NCBI GenBank assembly: GCA_041920415.1
Contig: JBHGYD010000031.1
Span: 160,476-224,475, forward strand
Length of the DNA: 64,000 nt
DNA from: JBHGYD01 sp041920415
GTDB taxonomy: Bacteria; Bacillota; Bacilli; Bacillales; Anoxybacillaceae
Direction of reading: 5' to 3'
Below are positions 35,671-44,213 of the stretch, one piece after another; the stretch's first letter is position 1, and every line of letters starts with the position of its first letter. Made by a program: the position numbers and the translations under genes. The notes below the pieces were generated by a model. That model did no database searches. It was not told the DNA's origin and saw nothing but the letters and a program-made list of their open reading frames with translations.

Positions 35671-36845
35671 TAATCATCGGAAGAAAACATGAATTTTTTC
35701 GTGCGCGAGCGGACATTTAAGACAATTCCGATTGCAAACATATATGTGGCAAGGGAACTTCCACCATAGCTAATAAACGGAAGTGGCAAACCAGTAATTG
35801 GTAAAAGTCCGATTGTCATTCCAATGTTTTGGAATACTTGGAATGTGATCATCCCAATAACGCCAGCGCATAAATAGCTGCCGTATAATTCATGGCTTTC
35901 GAGGGCGATGTGAATCATTCGATAGACAAGCAAGAAAAATAAGGAAATAACGACGCTAGCCCCAATAAATCCAAACTGTTCAGCAATAATCCCGAAGATA
36001 AAATCGGTATGAGCTTCAGGGAGATAAACATCTAAATTTCTATACCCTTTGCCATACATTTCTCCAGAGCCGATCGCAAGCAACGAACGAATCAATTGGA
36101 ACCCTTGTTCATTTGAATATTCATACGGGGCAAGCCACCCGTAAAAGCGGTCTAATTGGTAGTCTTTAAGAATGTATTTATGAAAAAAATCAGGGAATTG
36201 GAAAAAAATAAATACAAGCGTTGCGGCAACAAAGAGACCACTAAATACAATGCCAAAAATAATGCGCCAACGGATTCCAGAAACGAGAACAAGCGAACCA
36301 ACAATGGCCGTAAACACCATCGACATTCCTAAGTCTGGTTCTCTCATTAATAGTAATAACGGTGGAGCTGTTGTTAGCGCTATTTTTCCTAACAGTTTGA
36401 AATCATCTTCGATTGTCGGTTCCGGATATTTTTCCCGATGATTGACAATAATGCGACTTATTACAATGATCATAAAAATTTTCATTAACTCGGACGGTTG
36501 AAAGTTACCGATTCCTGGAAGTGAATACCAGCTTGTTGCCCCTTTAAGAGTGACGGTTCCTGGCACATGCAATTCAAGCCCAAGCAATAGTAGCATCCCA
36601 AAGCCATACAAGTACCAAGCAATTTGGAAGAAACGGTCATAGTCGATAATCATCGTTAAGGCGATGACGATGGCACCAATTCCATACCACATTAATTGTT
36701 TTTGCGCAAAGTTCACATTTTGTAACTTTGCTGGTAAAGACGGTTGTGCGCTATGAATGGCAATCGCACTAACAATGGCCATTAAAAATAAAATAAACAG
36801 CAAATTATAATCTAATTTTTGTTGTGACATTTTATCTTGTTCCAT
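35670..36845 (-). CDS. rodA: RodA/FtsW/SpoVE-family peptidoglycan glycosyltransferase
   Basis: A 391-residue SEDS protein with about ten membrane helices. Family signatures are the NFQPSELMKI motif near residue 133, the EAHTDFIFGIIAEQFG loop and the C-terminal GLPLPFISYGGSS. These proteins polymerise glycan strands with a partner PBP. It is RodA-like rather than FtsW by the LPITGLPLPFISYGG context, but bacilli carry several paralogues, so the exact role is uncertain. It is transcribed with, or just before, prpE. Confidence 0.87.
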   Translation of the reverse strand: MEQDKMSQQKLDYNLLFILFLMAIVSAIAIHSAQPSLPAKLQNVNFAQKQLMWYGIGAIVIALTMIIDYDRFFQIAWYLYGFGMLLLLGLELHVPGTVTLKGATSWYSLPGIGNFQPSELMKIFMIIVISRIIVNHREKYPEPTIEDDFKLLGKIALTTAPPLLLLMREPDLGMSMVFTAIVGSLVLVSGIRWRIIFGIVFSGLFVAATLVFIFFQFPDFFHKYILKDYQLDRFYGWLAPYEYSNEQGFQLIRSLLAIGSGEMYGKGYRNLDVYLPEAHTDFIFGIIAEQFGFIGASVVISLFFLLVYRMIHIALESHELYGSYLCAGVIGMITFQVFQNIGMTIGLLPITGLPLPFISYGGSSLATYMFAIGIVLNVRSRTKKFMFSSDD

Positions 36846-37004
36846 AGCTCATTCCTCTCCGTGTGTCGTAAAAAACTCACCATATTCATATTAGCTAATT
36901 ACATTATTTTTGCAAAGGGAAGCAAATGAATCAAGCGGAAAATTTTGCGTATCACCGATGATTACTCTATGTTTTGCATGAAATGATTATAAAAAATGCC
37001 TATT

Positions 37005-37053
37005 TTGTCATAGGAATTTTTTTGTTATAATAAAATTAATACTTGGTACTAAT
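37005..37053 (+). promoter_or_regulatory. fabI promoter with FapR operator
   Basis: TATAAT (37026-37031) follows TTGTCA (37005-37010) with a short spacer. Directly after it lies ATTAATACTTGGTACTAAT (37035-37053), an inverted repeat very close to the FapR consensus and sharing a 14-base core with the site at fabH. Confidence 0.8.
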
Positions 37054-37091
37054 AACAAATAATAAATATGATCGATATAGGAGGATGACCA

Positions 37092-37868
37092 ATGACTTTA
37101 TCTTTAAAAGGGCGTACGTATGTGATTATGGGAGTGGCGAATAAGCGAAGCATTGCGTGGGGAATTGCGCGTTCGCTTCATGCTGCTGGTGCGCGGCTTA
37201 TTTTTACATATGCAGGAGAGCGGTTTGAGGCAGGTGTACGTGAATTAGTCGATACGCTTGAAGACGACACGGCGCTAGTGCTTCCTTGCGATGTGACAAA
37301 AGACGAAGAGATTACGCAATGTTTTGCGGAAATTAAAGAAAAAGTTGGCGTTATTCATGGTGTTGCTCATTGTATCGCGTTTGCGAACAAAGAAGATTTG
37401 AGCGGTGAATATATGAACGTCAGCCGGGAAGGTTTTTTATTAGCACATAATATTAGCTCTTATTCATTAACCGCTGTAGCAAGAGCGGCCAAGGAGCTGA
37501 TGACAGAAGGCGGAAGCATTGTGACATTGACATACCTTGGCGGCGAACGAGTTGTTCAAAACTATAACATTATGGGAGTGGCTAAAGCGTCATTGGACGC
37601 AAGCGTCAAATATTTAGCAAATGATTTAGGAAAATACGGCATTCGCGTCAATGCGATTTCCGCCGGTCCAATTCGTACGTTATCAGCAAAAGGCGTAAGC
37701 GACTTTAACTCCATTTTAAAAGAAATTGAAGAACGTGCTCCACTTCGCCGGACAACGACACAAGAAGAAGTTGGTGATGCAGCATTATTCTTATTTAGCG
37801 ACTTATCCCGCGGCATTACAGGGGAAATCATTCATGTCGATTCTGGATATCATATTTTAGCTAGATAA
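37092..37868 (+). CDS. fabI: Enoyl-ACP reductase FabI
   Basis: A 258-residue SDR-type enzyme that reduces the enoyl-ACP double bond, the last step of each elongation round. The catalytic Tyr158 and Lys165 lie in QNYNIMGVAKAS, with Tyr148 in TLTYLGGE. GVANKRSIAWGIA binds the cofactor. GGAGGATGACC precedes the ATG. It is FapR-controlled with fabH-fabF and is followed by a hairpin-repeat array. Confidence 0.96.
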   Translation: MTLSLKGRTYVIMGVANKRSIAWGIARSLHAAGARLIFTYAGERFEAGVRELVDTLEDDTALVLPCDVTKDEEITQCFAEIKEKVGVIHGVAHCIAFANKEDLSGEYMNVSREGFLLAHNISSYSLTAVARAAKELMTEGGSIVTLTYLGGERVVQNYNIMGVAKASLDASVKYLANDLGKYGIRVNAISAGPIRTLSAKGVSDFNSILKEIEERAPLRRTTTQEEVGDAALFLFSDLSRGITGEIIHVDSGYHILAR

Positions 37869-37870
37869 AA

Positions 37871-38181
37871 AGAAAAGCGGAGGCGGCCCAATTTCGCCTA
37901 AAAGCAGCCCACGTCCTGTGGGCAACGGCGAAATGTCGCCGTCCTAGCTCCCTCGAAGCCAAATGTTCTTCACCCGTGGAGGTGCTTGTCACCTCAAGGG
38001 GGAAGGTTATTTGGCACAAGAGAGCTAGCCGCCGAAGCTAGACAGTAAGAAAAGCTGAGGCGAGCGCTTAGCGCCGTAAGGAAAATGTTCTTCCGACGAG
38101 AAGCGCTTGTCGCTTCGACGAAGGAAGGTTATTTGACCGCAAGCGGCTGGACGCTGGAGCTAGACAGTCAAGAAAAGCGGA
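37871..38181 (+). repeat. Hairpin-repeat array 2 (two full units and one stub)
   Basis: Unit A (37871-38044) has the head AGAAAAGCGGAGGCGGCC, the GCCCAC/GTGGGC module and a main hairpin with outer arms GCCAAAT / ATTTGGC. Unit B (38049-38166) lacks the first module and has arms GGAAAAT-like with an inner stem GAAGCG / CGCTTC. A third head (38171-38181) is cut off. Compared with array 1, both outer and inner stems have changed on both sides, keeping the pairing. Confidence 0.85.
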
Positions 38182-38198
38182 GACCGCTAAAAAATATT

Positions 38199-38236
38199 AA
38201 AAGCTGTCAACGGATTTCGTCCGTGGCAGCTTTTTT
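38199..38236 (+). terminator. Terminator after fabI and repeat array
   Basis: The stem AAAAGCTG...ACGGA / TCCGT...CAGCTTTT has a small internal loop and ends in six T residues. Confidence 0.85.
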
Positions 38237-38303
38237 GTTTAGTGTAATTTTAGCGGCTATAAGCATACATATTTTATATAACAACATGTAAGGAGGAACA
38301 GTG

Positions 38304-38732
38304 ATGAAAACACATCAAATCATTCAAAATGAGCCGCTTCTTTATATCGTGCAGCCGAAGCTCGAGCCGACGGTTTCTTATATGCAAAAATCGTTTAAAG
38401 GGCAAAGAAACAGTTCTAAAAAAATAGAGGAGGACCATCGCATTAACGAAACCCATTTGACAGAAGCGGAACAAGTATTGCAAGAACGTGAAAAAACAAA
38501 GCTTTTTCAAGAAATGACGCTTGAGGAAAAATTACAATTTCTCACCAAACTTCCGAATGAGCTTTCATCCATCAAATGTAAATTAGTGACAAAAAAAGGA
38601 GATTATAAAGGATTTATTTGCGAATACACCAATGAACATGTGGTATTTCAGATAGAGAAAGGAGATAAAATGAATATCCCAGTGAAACAAATTGTTTCCG
38701 TTTCTTTAATTGGGTTAGGCAAGGAGAAATAA
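38304..38732 (+). CDS. cotO: CotO-like spore coat protein
   Basis: A 142-residue protein that matches CotO (YjbX) by position after fabI and by its start region PLLYIVQPKLEP. The middle is charged and helical, and the end (KGDYKGFICEYTNEHVVFQI ... IPVKQIVSVSLIGLG) resembles a small Sm-like beta barrel. CotO helps outer coat assembly in B. subtilis. GGAGGAACAGTG precedes the ATG at 38304. It is shorter than the B. subtilis protein. A SigK-like -10, CATATTTTA (38268-38276), lacks a good -35. Confidence 0.75.
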   Translation: MKTHQIIQNEPLLYIVQPKLEPTVSYMQKSFKGQRNSSKKIEEDHRINETHLTEAEQVLQEREKTKLFQEMTLEEKLQFLTKLPNELSSIKCKLVTKKGDYKGFICEYTNEHVVFQIEKGDKMNIPVKQIVSVSLIGLGKEK

Positions 38733-38739
38733 AAACGGA

Positions 38740-38889
38740 TTACCAAAGTTTTTCGCTAACTTCTTCCCATTTTATTTGTTCGTAAGATATTGCCTCTGCT
38801 AACTCTTGCGCTGGCAGAGGTACTTTTCGTACATATTTCTCTAAAGTAATTTCATGTAGCTGGTAAAGGAAAAGCATGTCAATAAACAT
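38740..38889 (-). pseudogene. Possible gene remnant (49-codon frame)
   Basis: The frame from ATG 38889 to TAA 38740 encodes 49 residues, is open for 15 more codons upstream, and looks protein-like (LEKYVRKVPLPAQELAEAI, YEQIKWEEVSEKLW). There is no proper start signal, because AAGGAAG is only 2 bases from the ATG. I do not recognise the family. It may be the broken end of a coat-region gene. The rest of the 38.73-39.08 kb gap shows nothing I can support. Confidence 0.3.
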
Positions 38890-39083
38890 GACTTCCTTTA
38901 GAAAGAAAGGAGCTACAGGTTGAAAAGTCTTTTATGGAAAAGGAACAAGAATTAACAAAGAGATCATTAGAGACAGTAAATTAGCCAAAAATAGCTATTT
39001 GCTCTTTTACTTTGTTTTCCTCGAATGCGATGAACCAACCTGTTTACAAAAAAGCGAAAAAAGCCACAACATTTATTAGCAGA

Positions 39084-39123
39084 AAGGAAAAAAGGATGCC
39101 CTCTTCAGTTGAGAGACATCCTT
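39084..39123 (-). terminator. Terminator of the ytcABC-like operon
   Basis: Read leftward, AAGGATG pairs with CATCCTT, followed by TTTTTCC. It overlaps the last codons of the glycosyltransferase. Confidence 0.75.
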
Positions 39124-40268
39124 ATTTGATTTCGGGAAAACGCCTCTGCGTACACAGATTCTAGTCGATTAGCTACATGCTCAAATTGAAATTTCTCTTC
39201 AACAAGTTTTCTGCCGTTTATGGCCATTTCCTCAGCTTTTTCTTTATTTGCGAACATATAATGAATCGCTTCAGAAAAGGCATAGGGATTTTTGTAATCA
39301 TCAATAACGAACCCATTTTGGAGATGGCTGATGACCTCAGCGTTACCGCCGCGATTCGTCGTAATAACGGGAGTCCCTGCTGCCATCGCTTCATAGTGTA
39401 CACGAGCTAACGGTTCATGCCATTGCGAGCTGCAAACAAATACATCTCCCATGAGAAGAATGTGTGGAATTTTTTCTGAAGGAATGTAATTAGTAAAAAT
39501 AATACTGTTTCCAAACGGAGATGATAAGTCATGAAGATAGTTAATATAATCATTTGAACCGGTTTCACTAAACCATTTTCCTCCCACAATGACTAAAACG
39601 GCATCTGGATGATTGGAAAGAACGGTATGCATACATTGAATGAGGAGATGAGGACCCTTTGTTGGGCTTAATCTCCCAATGAACAAAATCACTTTTTTAT
39701 TTGTAACTCCAAACTCCTGTCTTATTAACTTGCGAATTTGCCGACCTTCGCTTGACCAAGCAGGAACGTATTTCTTCAGATCGACGCCTGAGTAGACCAC
39801 TTTGATTTTTTCTTCTGGCACGTCATATCTTCTCGTAACGGTTTGCTTGATATATTCGCTTACCGATGTAATGAAGGTGCTTTTGTTTAACGCTTTTTCT
39901 GCTTGTTCCTTAGATATTTTTAACGGTGAAAACATGTCGTTATGAAGGCTTAACACAAAAGCGCTTTCGGGAGAAACTTCTTGATATTGAATCAAACTTA
40001 TGGGTCGGTTAAAAACATGAATGACATCGAATGTGTGTTCGATTAATTCGGCAGCAACGTCTTTTTCATATGTTTCTTTTGGAAAGCGAATATACTCAAT
40101 ATGATTCACGGTTTCTCTAGGTGGCAAGGTAGGATCGGTTATCGAAAAAATAGTGAGTTGATGTTGCTGAGCGATAAAAGGGACAACGCCATCAATCATA
40201 AGTTGAATCGCTCCCCCCTTAACAGCGGGGGAAGGAAGTTTTTCTGTGCAGATGTAAGCGATTTTCAT
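39105..40268 (-). CDS. ytcC: CotSA/YtcC-like spore coat glycosyltransferase (GT4)
   Basis: A 387-residue GT-B glycosyltransferase. The N-terminal half starts MKIAYICTEKLPSP; the C-terminal half holds ILFIGRLSPTKGPHLL and the donor-site E-x7-E region (EPLARVHYEAMAAGTPVITT). Sequence closely follows the CotSA/YtcC type. It is the third gene of an operon with a UDP-glucose dehydrogenase and an epimerase, overlapping the latter by 4 bases, so it likely adds a uronic-acid-derived sugar to the spore surface (inference). Confidence 0.87.
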   Translation of the reverse strand: MKIAYICTEKLPSPAVKGGAIQLMIDGVVPFIAQQHQLTIFSITDPTLPPRETVNHIEYIRFPKETYEKDVAAELIEHTFDVIHVFNRPISLIQYQEVSPESAFVLSLHNDMFSPLKISKEQAEKALNKSTFITSVSEYIKQTVTRRYDVPEEKIKVVYSGVDLKKYVPAWSSEGRQIRKLIRQEFGVTNKKVILFIGRLSPTKGPHLLIQCMHTVLSNHPDAVLVIVGGKWFSETGSNDYINYLHDLSSPFGNSIIFTNYIPSEKIPHILLMGDVFVCSSQWHEPLARVHYEAMAAGTPVITTNRGGNAEVISHLQNGFVIDDYKNPYAFSEAIHYMFANKEKAEEMAINGRKLVEEKFQFEHVANRLESVYAEAFSRNQIRMSLN

Positions 40269-41221
40269 TTGACTTCACCCTTGTAAATGGAGCGAATATA
40301 CTCGATTTCTTTTTGCAGTCCTTCTTGCAATGTCACTTCTGGAGAGTATTGTAGATACTGTTGTGCCATTGAGAGATCAGCCCAAGTATGTTTCGGTTCG
40401 CCTAGTACAGTGTTGGTGTAATGTTTTATCGCTTTTTTCCCTGTTAGTAATTCCAATAACTCAATCACTTCGTTGACGGAGGCTTTCTCTTTCCCGCCAA
40501 TATTGATGGTTTTTCCAATGACACTTGTTTTGCCTAAGACTGAAGCGGTTCCTTTTACACAATCGGAAATGTAGGTGAAATCTCGTGATTGCGTACCATC
40601 TCCAAAAATAGTGATCGGTTGTTCCGTTAATAGTTGTTTAATAAAGCGGTGAAAAGACATATCGGACCGTTGGCGTGGACCGTAAACGGTGAAATATCGT
40701 AATATGACAGTCGGAATGTGAAAATTTGTATGGTATACTCTGCATAAATGTTCTCCTGTTAACTTTGTAATGCCGTATGGGGATAAGGGAGCAGGTTCCA
40801 TGGATTCGGACAATTTCCCATCTTTTTCACCGTATACAGAGGAAGTCGAAGCGTAAATAAATTGCTGAATCGGTAATCCTTTACAGGCCTCTAGTAATCG
40901 CTGAGTTGAGGAGATATTATGAATGGCATACGATTCGAAATCTTTTCCCCAACTCGAACGAACGCCCGGCATTCCGGCCAAATGATAAACAACATCAACG
41001 TCTTTCAGAAGTTCATGTAGATTTGCCGAAAGAAGATCTTGCGAAATCAGCGTAAATCTTGGATGGGATGCAAGTTGACCTAAGTTGAATGTTTTTAAGC
41101 TGGAAGGAGTAGGACCGATAAAACAATCAATACCGACAACAATATGTTGCTCGTTTTCTAATAATTTTTCGCATAAATGTGAACCGATAAATCCTGCGGC
41201 ACCTGTAACAAGGATTTTCAT
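40265..41221 (-). CDS. ytcB: NAD-dependent sugar-nucleotide epimerase (YtcB-like)
   Basis: A 318-residue SDR epimerase with GAAGFIGSHL at the N-terminus, the catalytic YGITK motif near residue 140 and the YGPRQRSDM substrate segment. A UDP-glucuronate or UDP-glucose 4-epimerase role fits the upstream dehydrogenase. I chose the ATG at 41221 with GGAG 10 bases upstream; the longer frame reads into the previous gene. Overlaps on both sides (ATGA) show tight coupling. Confidence 0.88.
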   Translation of the reverse strand: MKILVTGAAGFIGSHLCEKLLENEQHIVVGIDCFIGPTPSSLKTFNLGQLASHPRFTLISQDLLSANLHELLKDVDVVYHLAGMPGVRSSWGKDFESYAIHNISSTQRLLEACKGLPIQQFIYASTSSVYGEKDGKLSESMEPAPLSPYGITKLTGEHLCRVYHTNFHIPTVILRYFTVYGPRQRSDMSFHRFIKQLLTEQPITIFGDGTQSRDFTYISDCVKGTASVLGKTSVIGKTINIGGKEKASVNEVIELLELLTGKKAIKHYTNTVLGEPKHTWADLSMAQQYLQYSPEVTLQEGLQKEIEYIRSIYKGEVK

Positions 41222-42516
41222 CCGCGACCAACTCCTATATAATGTAATCCGCACTGTTTAATTTTCTCTTGATCAAGACAATTTCTTGCGTCGAATACAA
41301 TCGTTCCTTTCATAAGTTGCTTTACTTCCGACCAGTTTAATTGTTTAAATTCCTCCCAGTCCGTTGCGATAAACACGCAATCTGCTTCATGAATGGCTTC
41401 GCTAATCGTTGTTTTTTGAATAACGTTTGAGCGATGGTACTCATCTAATTTAGCCTTTGGGTCGTATGCGTGAATGATACAACCCGATTCGCTCAGTTCG
41501 CGAATGAACCGTTCTGCCGGCGAATAACGAGTATCGTCTGTGTTTGGTTTGAAAGCGATGCCTAGTACGGCAATTTTTCGGTTTGGTAAATTGTCTAGCG
41601 TTTGTTTTAGTTTACGAATATAAACGTTAATTTGTGAGTCATTTACCGTCTGCACGGCTTGTAAAATATGCGGCTGAATGTTTTTAGAAAGCGCCGTTCG
41701 TTCAAGGGATTTTACATCTTTTGGAAAACATGACCCCCCATATCCTAAGCCTGCTTGTAAGAATTGAGGCCCAATTCGTGGATCTAAACCTAGCCCTTTC
41801 GCAACATCGTTCACATCGACACCAAAAGCTTCGCAAATACGAGCAATTTCATTAATAAATGAGATTTTTGTTGCTAAAAAAGCGTTAGAGGCGTATTTGA
41901 TCATTTCGGCACCACTTAAGCTAGTGACAATGTATGGAGAACGGATACCTGAGTACATTTCTTGTACGACAGATAACGATTGCTGATCATCTGGACGGAG
42001 ACCAATGACAATTTTGTCAGCATGAAGCGTATCATGAATGGCAGAGCCTTCCCTTAAAAATTCAGGATTTGAAACAATATCAAATAGGTGAGGAGGTACT
42101 CCTTTCTCGAGTAACTTTGTATAAATCCATTCATTCGTTCCTGGTGGTACCGTACTTTTTGTAATGATGGTTTTATATGAGTTTATACGACTTGATAGAT
42201 CGTCAATGACGGAATTTATATAACACAAATTGGTACTTCCGTCTTCCAAAGAAGGGGTACCGACGCAAATTACAACAACAGAAGCTCTTTTTATATAATC
42301 ATCGAGGGATTCGGTAAAGGTAAGATGATTATAGTTTTTATGAATTAATTCTTTTAACCCTGGCTCGTAAATGGGGATTTCACCGTTGTTTAACATTTCA
42401 ATTTTATGTTTATTTTGATCGATACAGTTGACCTCATGCCCAAGTTCAGCGAGAACAGCAGCGGTAGTTAATCCAACGTATCCTGCACCGATGACGCATA
42501 TATTCATAACAGACAC
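41218..42516 (-). CDS. ytcA: UDP-glucose 6-dehydrogenase (YtcA-like)
   Basis: A 432-residue enzyme that oxidises UDP-glucose to UDP-glucuronate. The Rossmann motif GAGYVGLTTAA is at the start and the catalytic Cys lies in GYGGSCFPKDVKSL near residue 260. The C-terminal domain has IAVLGIAFKPNTDDTRYSP. GGGAGTGTCTGTT precedes the ATG. It is the first gene of the three-gene coat-sugar operon, divergent from ytdA. B. subtilis ytcABC is a late sporulation operon; I see no perfect SigK box here. Confidence 0.92.
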   Translation of the reverse strand: MSVMNICVIGAGYVGLTTAAVLAELGHEVNCIDQNKHKIEMLNNGEIPIYEPGLKELIHKNYNHLTFTESLDDYIKRASVVVICVGTPSLEDGSTNLCYINSVIDDLSSRINSYKTIITKSTVPPGTNEWIYTKLLEKGVPPHLFDIVSNPEFLREGSAIHDTLHADKIVIGLRPDDQQSLSVVQEMYSGIRSPYIVTSLSGAEMIKYASNAFLATKISFINEIARICEAFGVDVNDVAKGLGLDPRIGPQFLQAGLGYGGSCFPKDVKSLERTALSKNIQPHILQAVQTVNDSQINVYIRKLKQTLDNLPNRKIAVLGIAFKPNTDDTRYSPAERFIRELSESGCIIHAYDPKAKLDEYHRSNVIQKTTISEAIHEADCVFIATDWEEFKQLNWSEVKQLMKGTIVFDARNCLDQEKIKQCGLHYIGVGRG

Positions 42517-42694
42517 TCCCTTCGATAAAAAGTATGGGGCTTTTATAGCGTATTAATGGACATGCTTGGTTTGCTATAGTACAAATGCCTAAAGCTCCAC
42601 GAATGATGTCGCCCATTTTATATAGACAACCTTCCTTGCTATCATTGAACGAATACGATAAATGTAAAGAAAAGAGAGAAGGGGGAGAAGACTT

Positions 42695-43504
42695 GTGGTA
42701 AAAAAAGCAATCATACCGGCGGCTGGATATGGAACAAGAAGTTTGCCGATTACAAAAGTGATCCCAAAAGAAATGTTCCCCATCGACGTGAAACCAGCAA
42801 TTCATTATGTGGTTGAAGAGGCAATCGAATCTGGAATTGAAGAAATATTAATGATTGTATCACGGTCTAAAAATCTCATTGTCGATTATTTTGATCATTC
42901 GTTTGAACTAGAAGCTTTTTTGAAAAAACAAAATAAAACACATTTATTGGAAAAGGAGTTTGTTCCGAACATACAAATTTACTATACGCGTCAGCCATAT
43001 GCGAAAGGATTAGGGGATGCGATATATTTAGGAAAGTCTTTTGTCGGAAATGATCCGTTTGCTGTTCTTTTGCCAGACGATATTATTTTGAGTGAAACGA
43101 AACCAGCCATTCAACAATTAATAGAAGAGTATATGCTCTATCATCAGAGCGTGATCGGACTAAACAAAGTAGCAGACAAACATTTACACAAATATGGAGT
43201 GATTAAAGGGGAGCCGTTTGAAAAGGAAATATACAAAATCGTTGACATTGTCGAAAAACCAAGAAATAATCCTCCATCCAATTTAGCGGTCATCGGTCGG
43301 TATGTGTTGACTCCCTCTATTTTTGCTTATTTAGAAACGTTGACAGTCAAAGATGGAGAAGAAATACAATTGACAGATGCCATTAAAAAGATGGTCACAG
43401 CCGAAGCTTGTTATGGAAAATTAATAGAGGGCAAACGGTTTGACATTGGCACACATGATGACTATATTTCCTTAATTAACATGGTAAATAAAGCGGATGA
43501 ATAG
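42695..43504 (+). CDS. ytdA: UTP-glucose-1-phosphate uridylyltransferase (YtdA-like)
   Basis: A 269-residue nucleotidyltransferase that makes UDP-glucose, the substrate of the divergent dehydrogenase. The nucleotide loop is IIPAAGYGTRSLPITKVIPKE and the metal site is in LLPDDIIL. It is shorter than vegetative GtaB, as for YtdA. I chose the GTG at 42695, which has GGGGGAG 8 bases upstream. Confidence 0.9.
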   Translation: MVKKAIIPAAGYGTRSLPITKVIPKEMFPIDVKPAIHYVVEEAIESGIEEILMIVSRSKNLIVDYFDHSFELEAFLKKQNKTHLLEKEFVPNIQIYYTRQPYAKGLGDAIYLGKSFVGNDPFAVLLPDDIILSETKPAIQQLIEEYMLYHQSVIGLNKVADKHLHKYGVIKGEPFEKEIYKIVDIVEKPRNNPPSNLAVIGRYVLTPSIFAYLETLTVKDGEEIQLTDAIKKMVTAEACYGKLIEGKRFDIGTHDDYISLINMVNKADE

Positions 43505-43528
43505 GAAACAAAAGATGAAATGTACAGA

Positions 43529-43560
43529 AAAACCAGGTTATGTACGACCTGGTTTTTTCT
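43529..43560 (+). terminator. Terminator of ytdA
   Basis: The stem AACCAGGT / ACCTGGTT is followed by TTTTTTC. Confidence 0.85.
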
Positions 43561-43636
43561 CATATCCGCTTGACTATAATCACAAAGAAAACCAACCCCT
43601 GTTTCTAAATGAGCGGTTGGCTTATCGTTCCTATTA

Positions 43637-44032
43637 TTATTCGTCCTCAAGATCAGGTTTTTCATCGAAATCCGCTGAAACTGGTAAATCAATTGAAACA
43701 ATATGTTTACCTTCTAAAATGGTTAAGTGATTGCCTTGTTTGTAAAACCGATCCGTTAGTAATGAAACTTTATCCGTTTTGGAATCGAATGCTAAAAACA
43801 AAGCATTATAATACGTTTGATCTGCAGTATAAACATTGATTTCCGTTCCGGGTTCTAAACTATTAACTATTTCATTGATCCTGTCATTTTGATCTCCAGT
43901 ATGAATCTTTATTTCTGTTTCGGATTCTAGGTTGCTAACTATCTTATTTACTTCGCTATTTGTTTCTGGAAAACGATCAGCATTGTTATGATTTTTCTTT
44001 AACGGCTTATTGCTAAAGAACACTCTGTACAT
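43637..44032 (-). CDS. Unrecognised coat-type protein with internal repeat
   Basis: A 131-residue hydrophilic protein. Two tandem segments are similar: NKIVSNLESETEIKIHTGDQ and NEIVNSLEPGTEINVYTADQ (about residues 29-75). After them, ALFLAFDSKTDKVSLLTDRF ... GKHIVSIDL looks like a small Sm-like barrel, similar in shape to the end of CotO. I cannot name the family. A perfect SigK promoter lies upstream, so a late mother-cell, spore-surface role is inferred. Confidence 0.65.
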   Translation of the reverse strand: MYRVFFSNKPLKKNHNNADRFPETNSEVNKIVSNLESETEIKIHTGDQNDRINEIVNSLEPGTEINVYTADQTYYNALFLAFDSKTDKVSLLTDRFYKQGNHLTILEGKHIVSIDLPVSADFDEKPDLEDE

Positions 44033-44074
44033 GTTTTCACTCCCTTACACTCCACTTAGTTAAAATACCTACTG

Positions 44075-44101
44075 TATTATATGATTTGTTTAGGAAACTG
44101 T
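44075..44101 (-). promoter_or_regulatory. SigK-type promoter for the gene at 43637-44032
   Basis: Read leftward, AC (44101-44100), a 16-base spacer and CATATAATA (44083-44075) match the SigK consensus AC-N16/17-CATANNNTA at every fixed position. Confidence 0.7.
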
Positions 44102-44152
44102 TTAGACAAAAGCCTAGGAAGGGGTTTATTTTGTAATGATCAAAACAATACA

Positions 44153-44179
44153 ACATCTTTCCATTTCCTTCATACAATG
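44153..44179 (+). promoter_or_regulatory. SigK-type promoter for yjcA
   Basis: AC (44153-44154), 16 bases, then CATACAATG (44171-44179), one mismatch from CATANNNTA. It is back to back with the leftward SigK promoter. Confidence 0.55.
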
Positions 44180-44213
44180 AATAGGAATCTGAATTTGTAA
44201 GGGGGATGTTGTT

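Noticed and set aside
38085..38291. 68-codon + strand frame over repeat array 2
   Set aside because: It spans a repeat unit and a terminator and lacks start signals.
42517..42694. SigK promoter for ytcA or ytdA
   Set aside because: CATACTTTT and CATTTTATA are near matches, but no AC lies 16 or 17 bases upstream, so I did not call them.
42446..42805. Leftward frame across the ytcA-ytdA divergent region
   Set aside because: It overlaps both conserved genes and their promoters and has no family resemblance.
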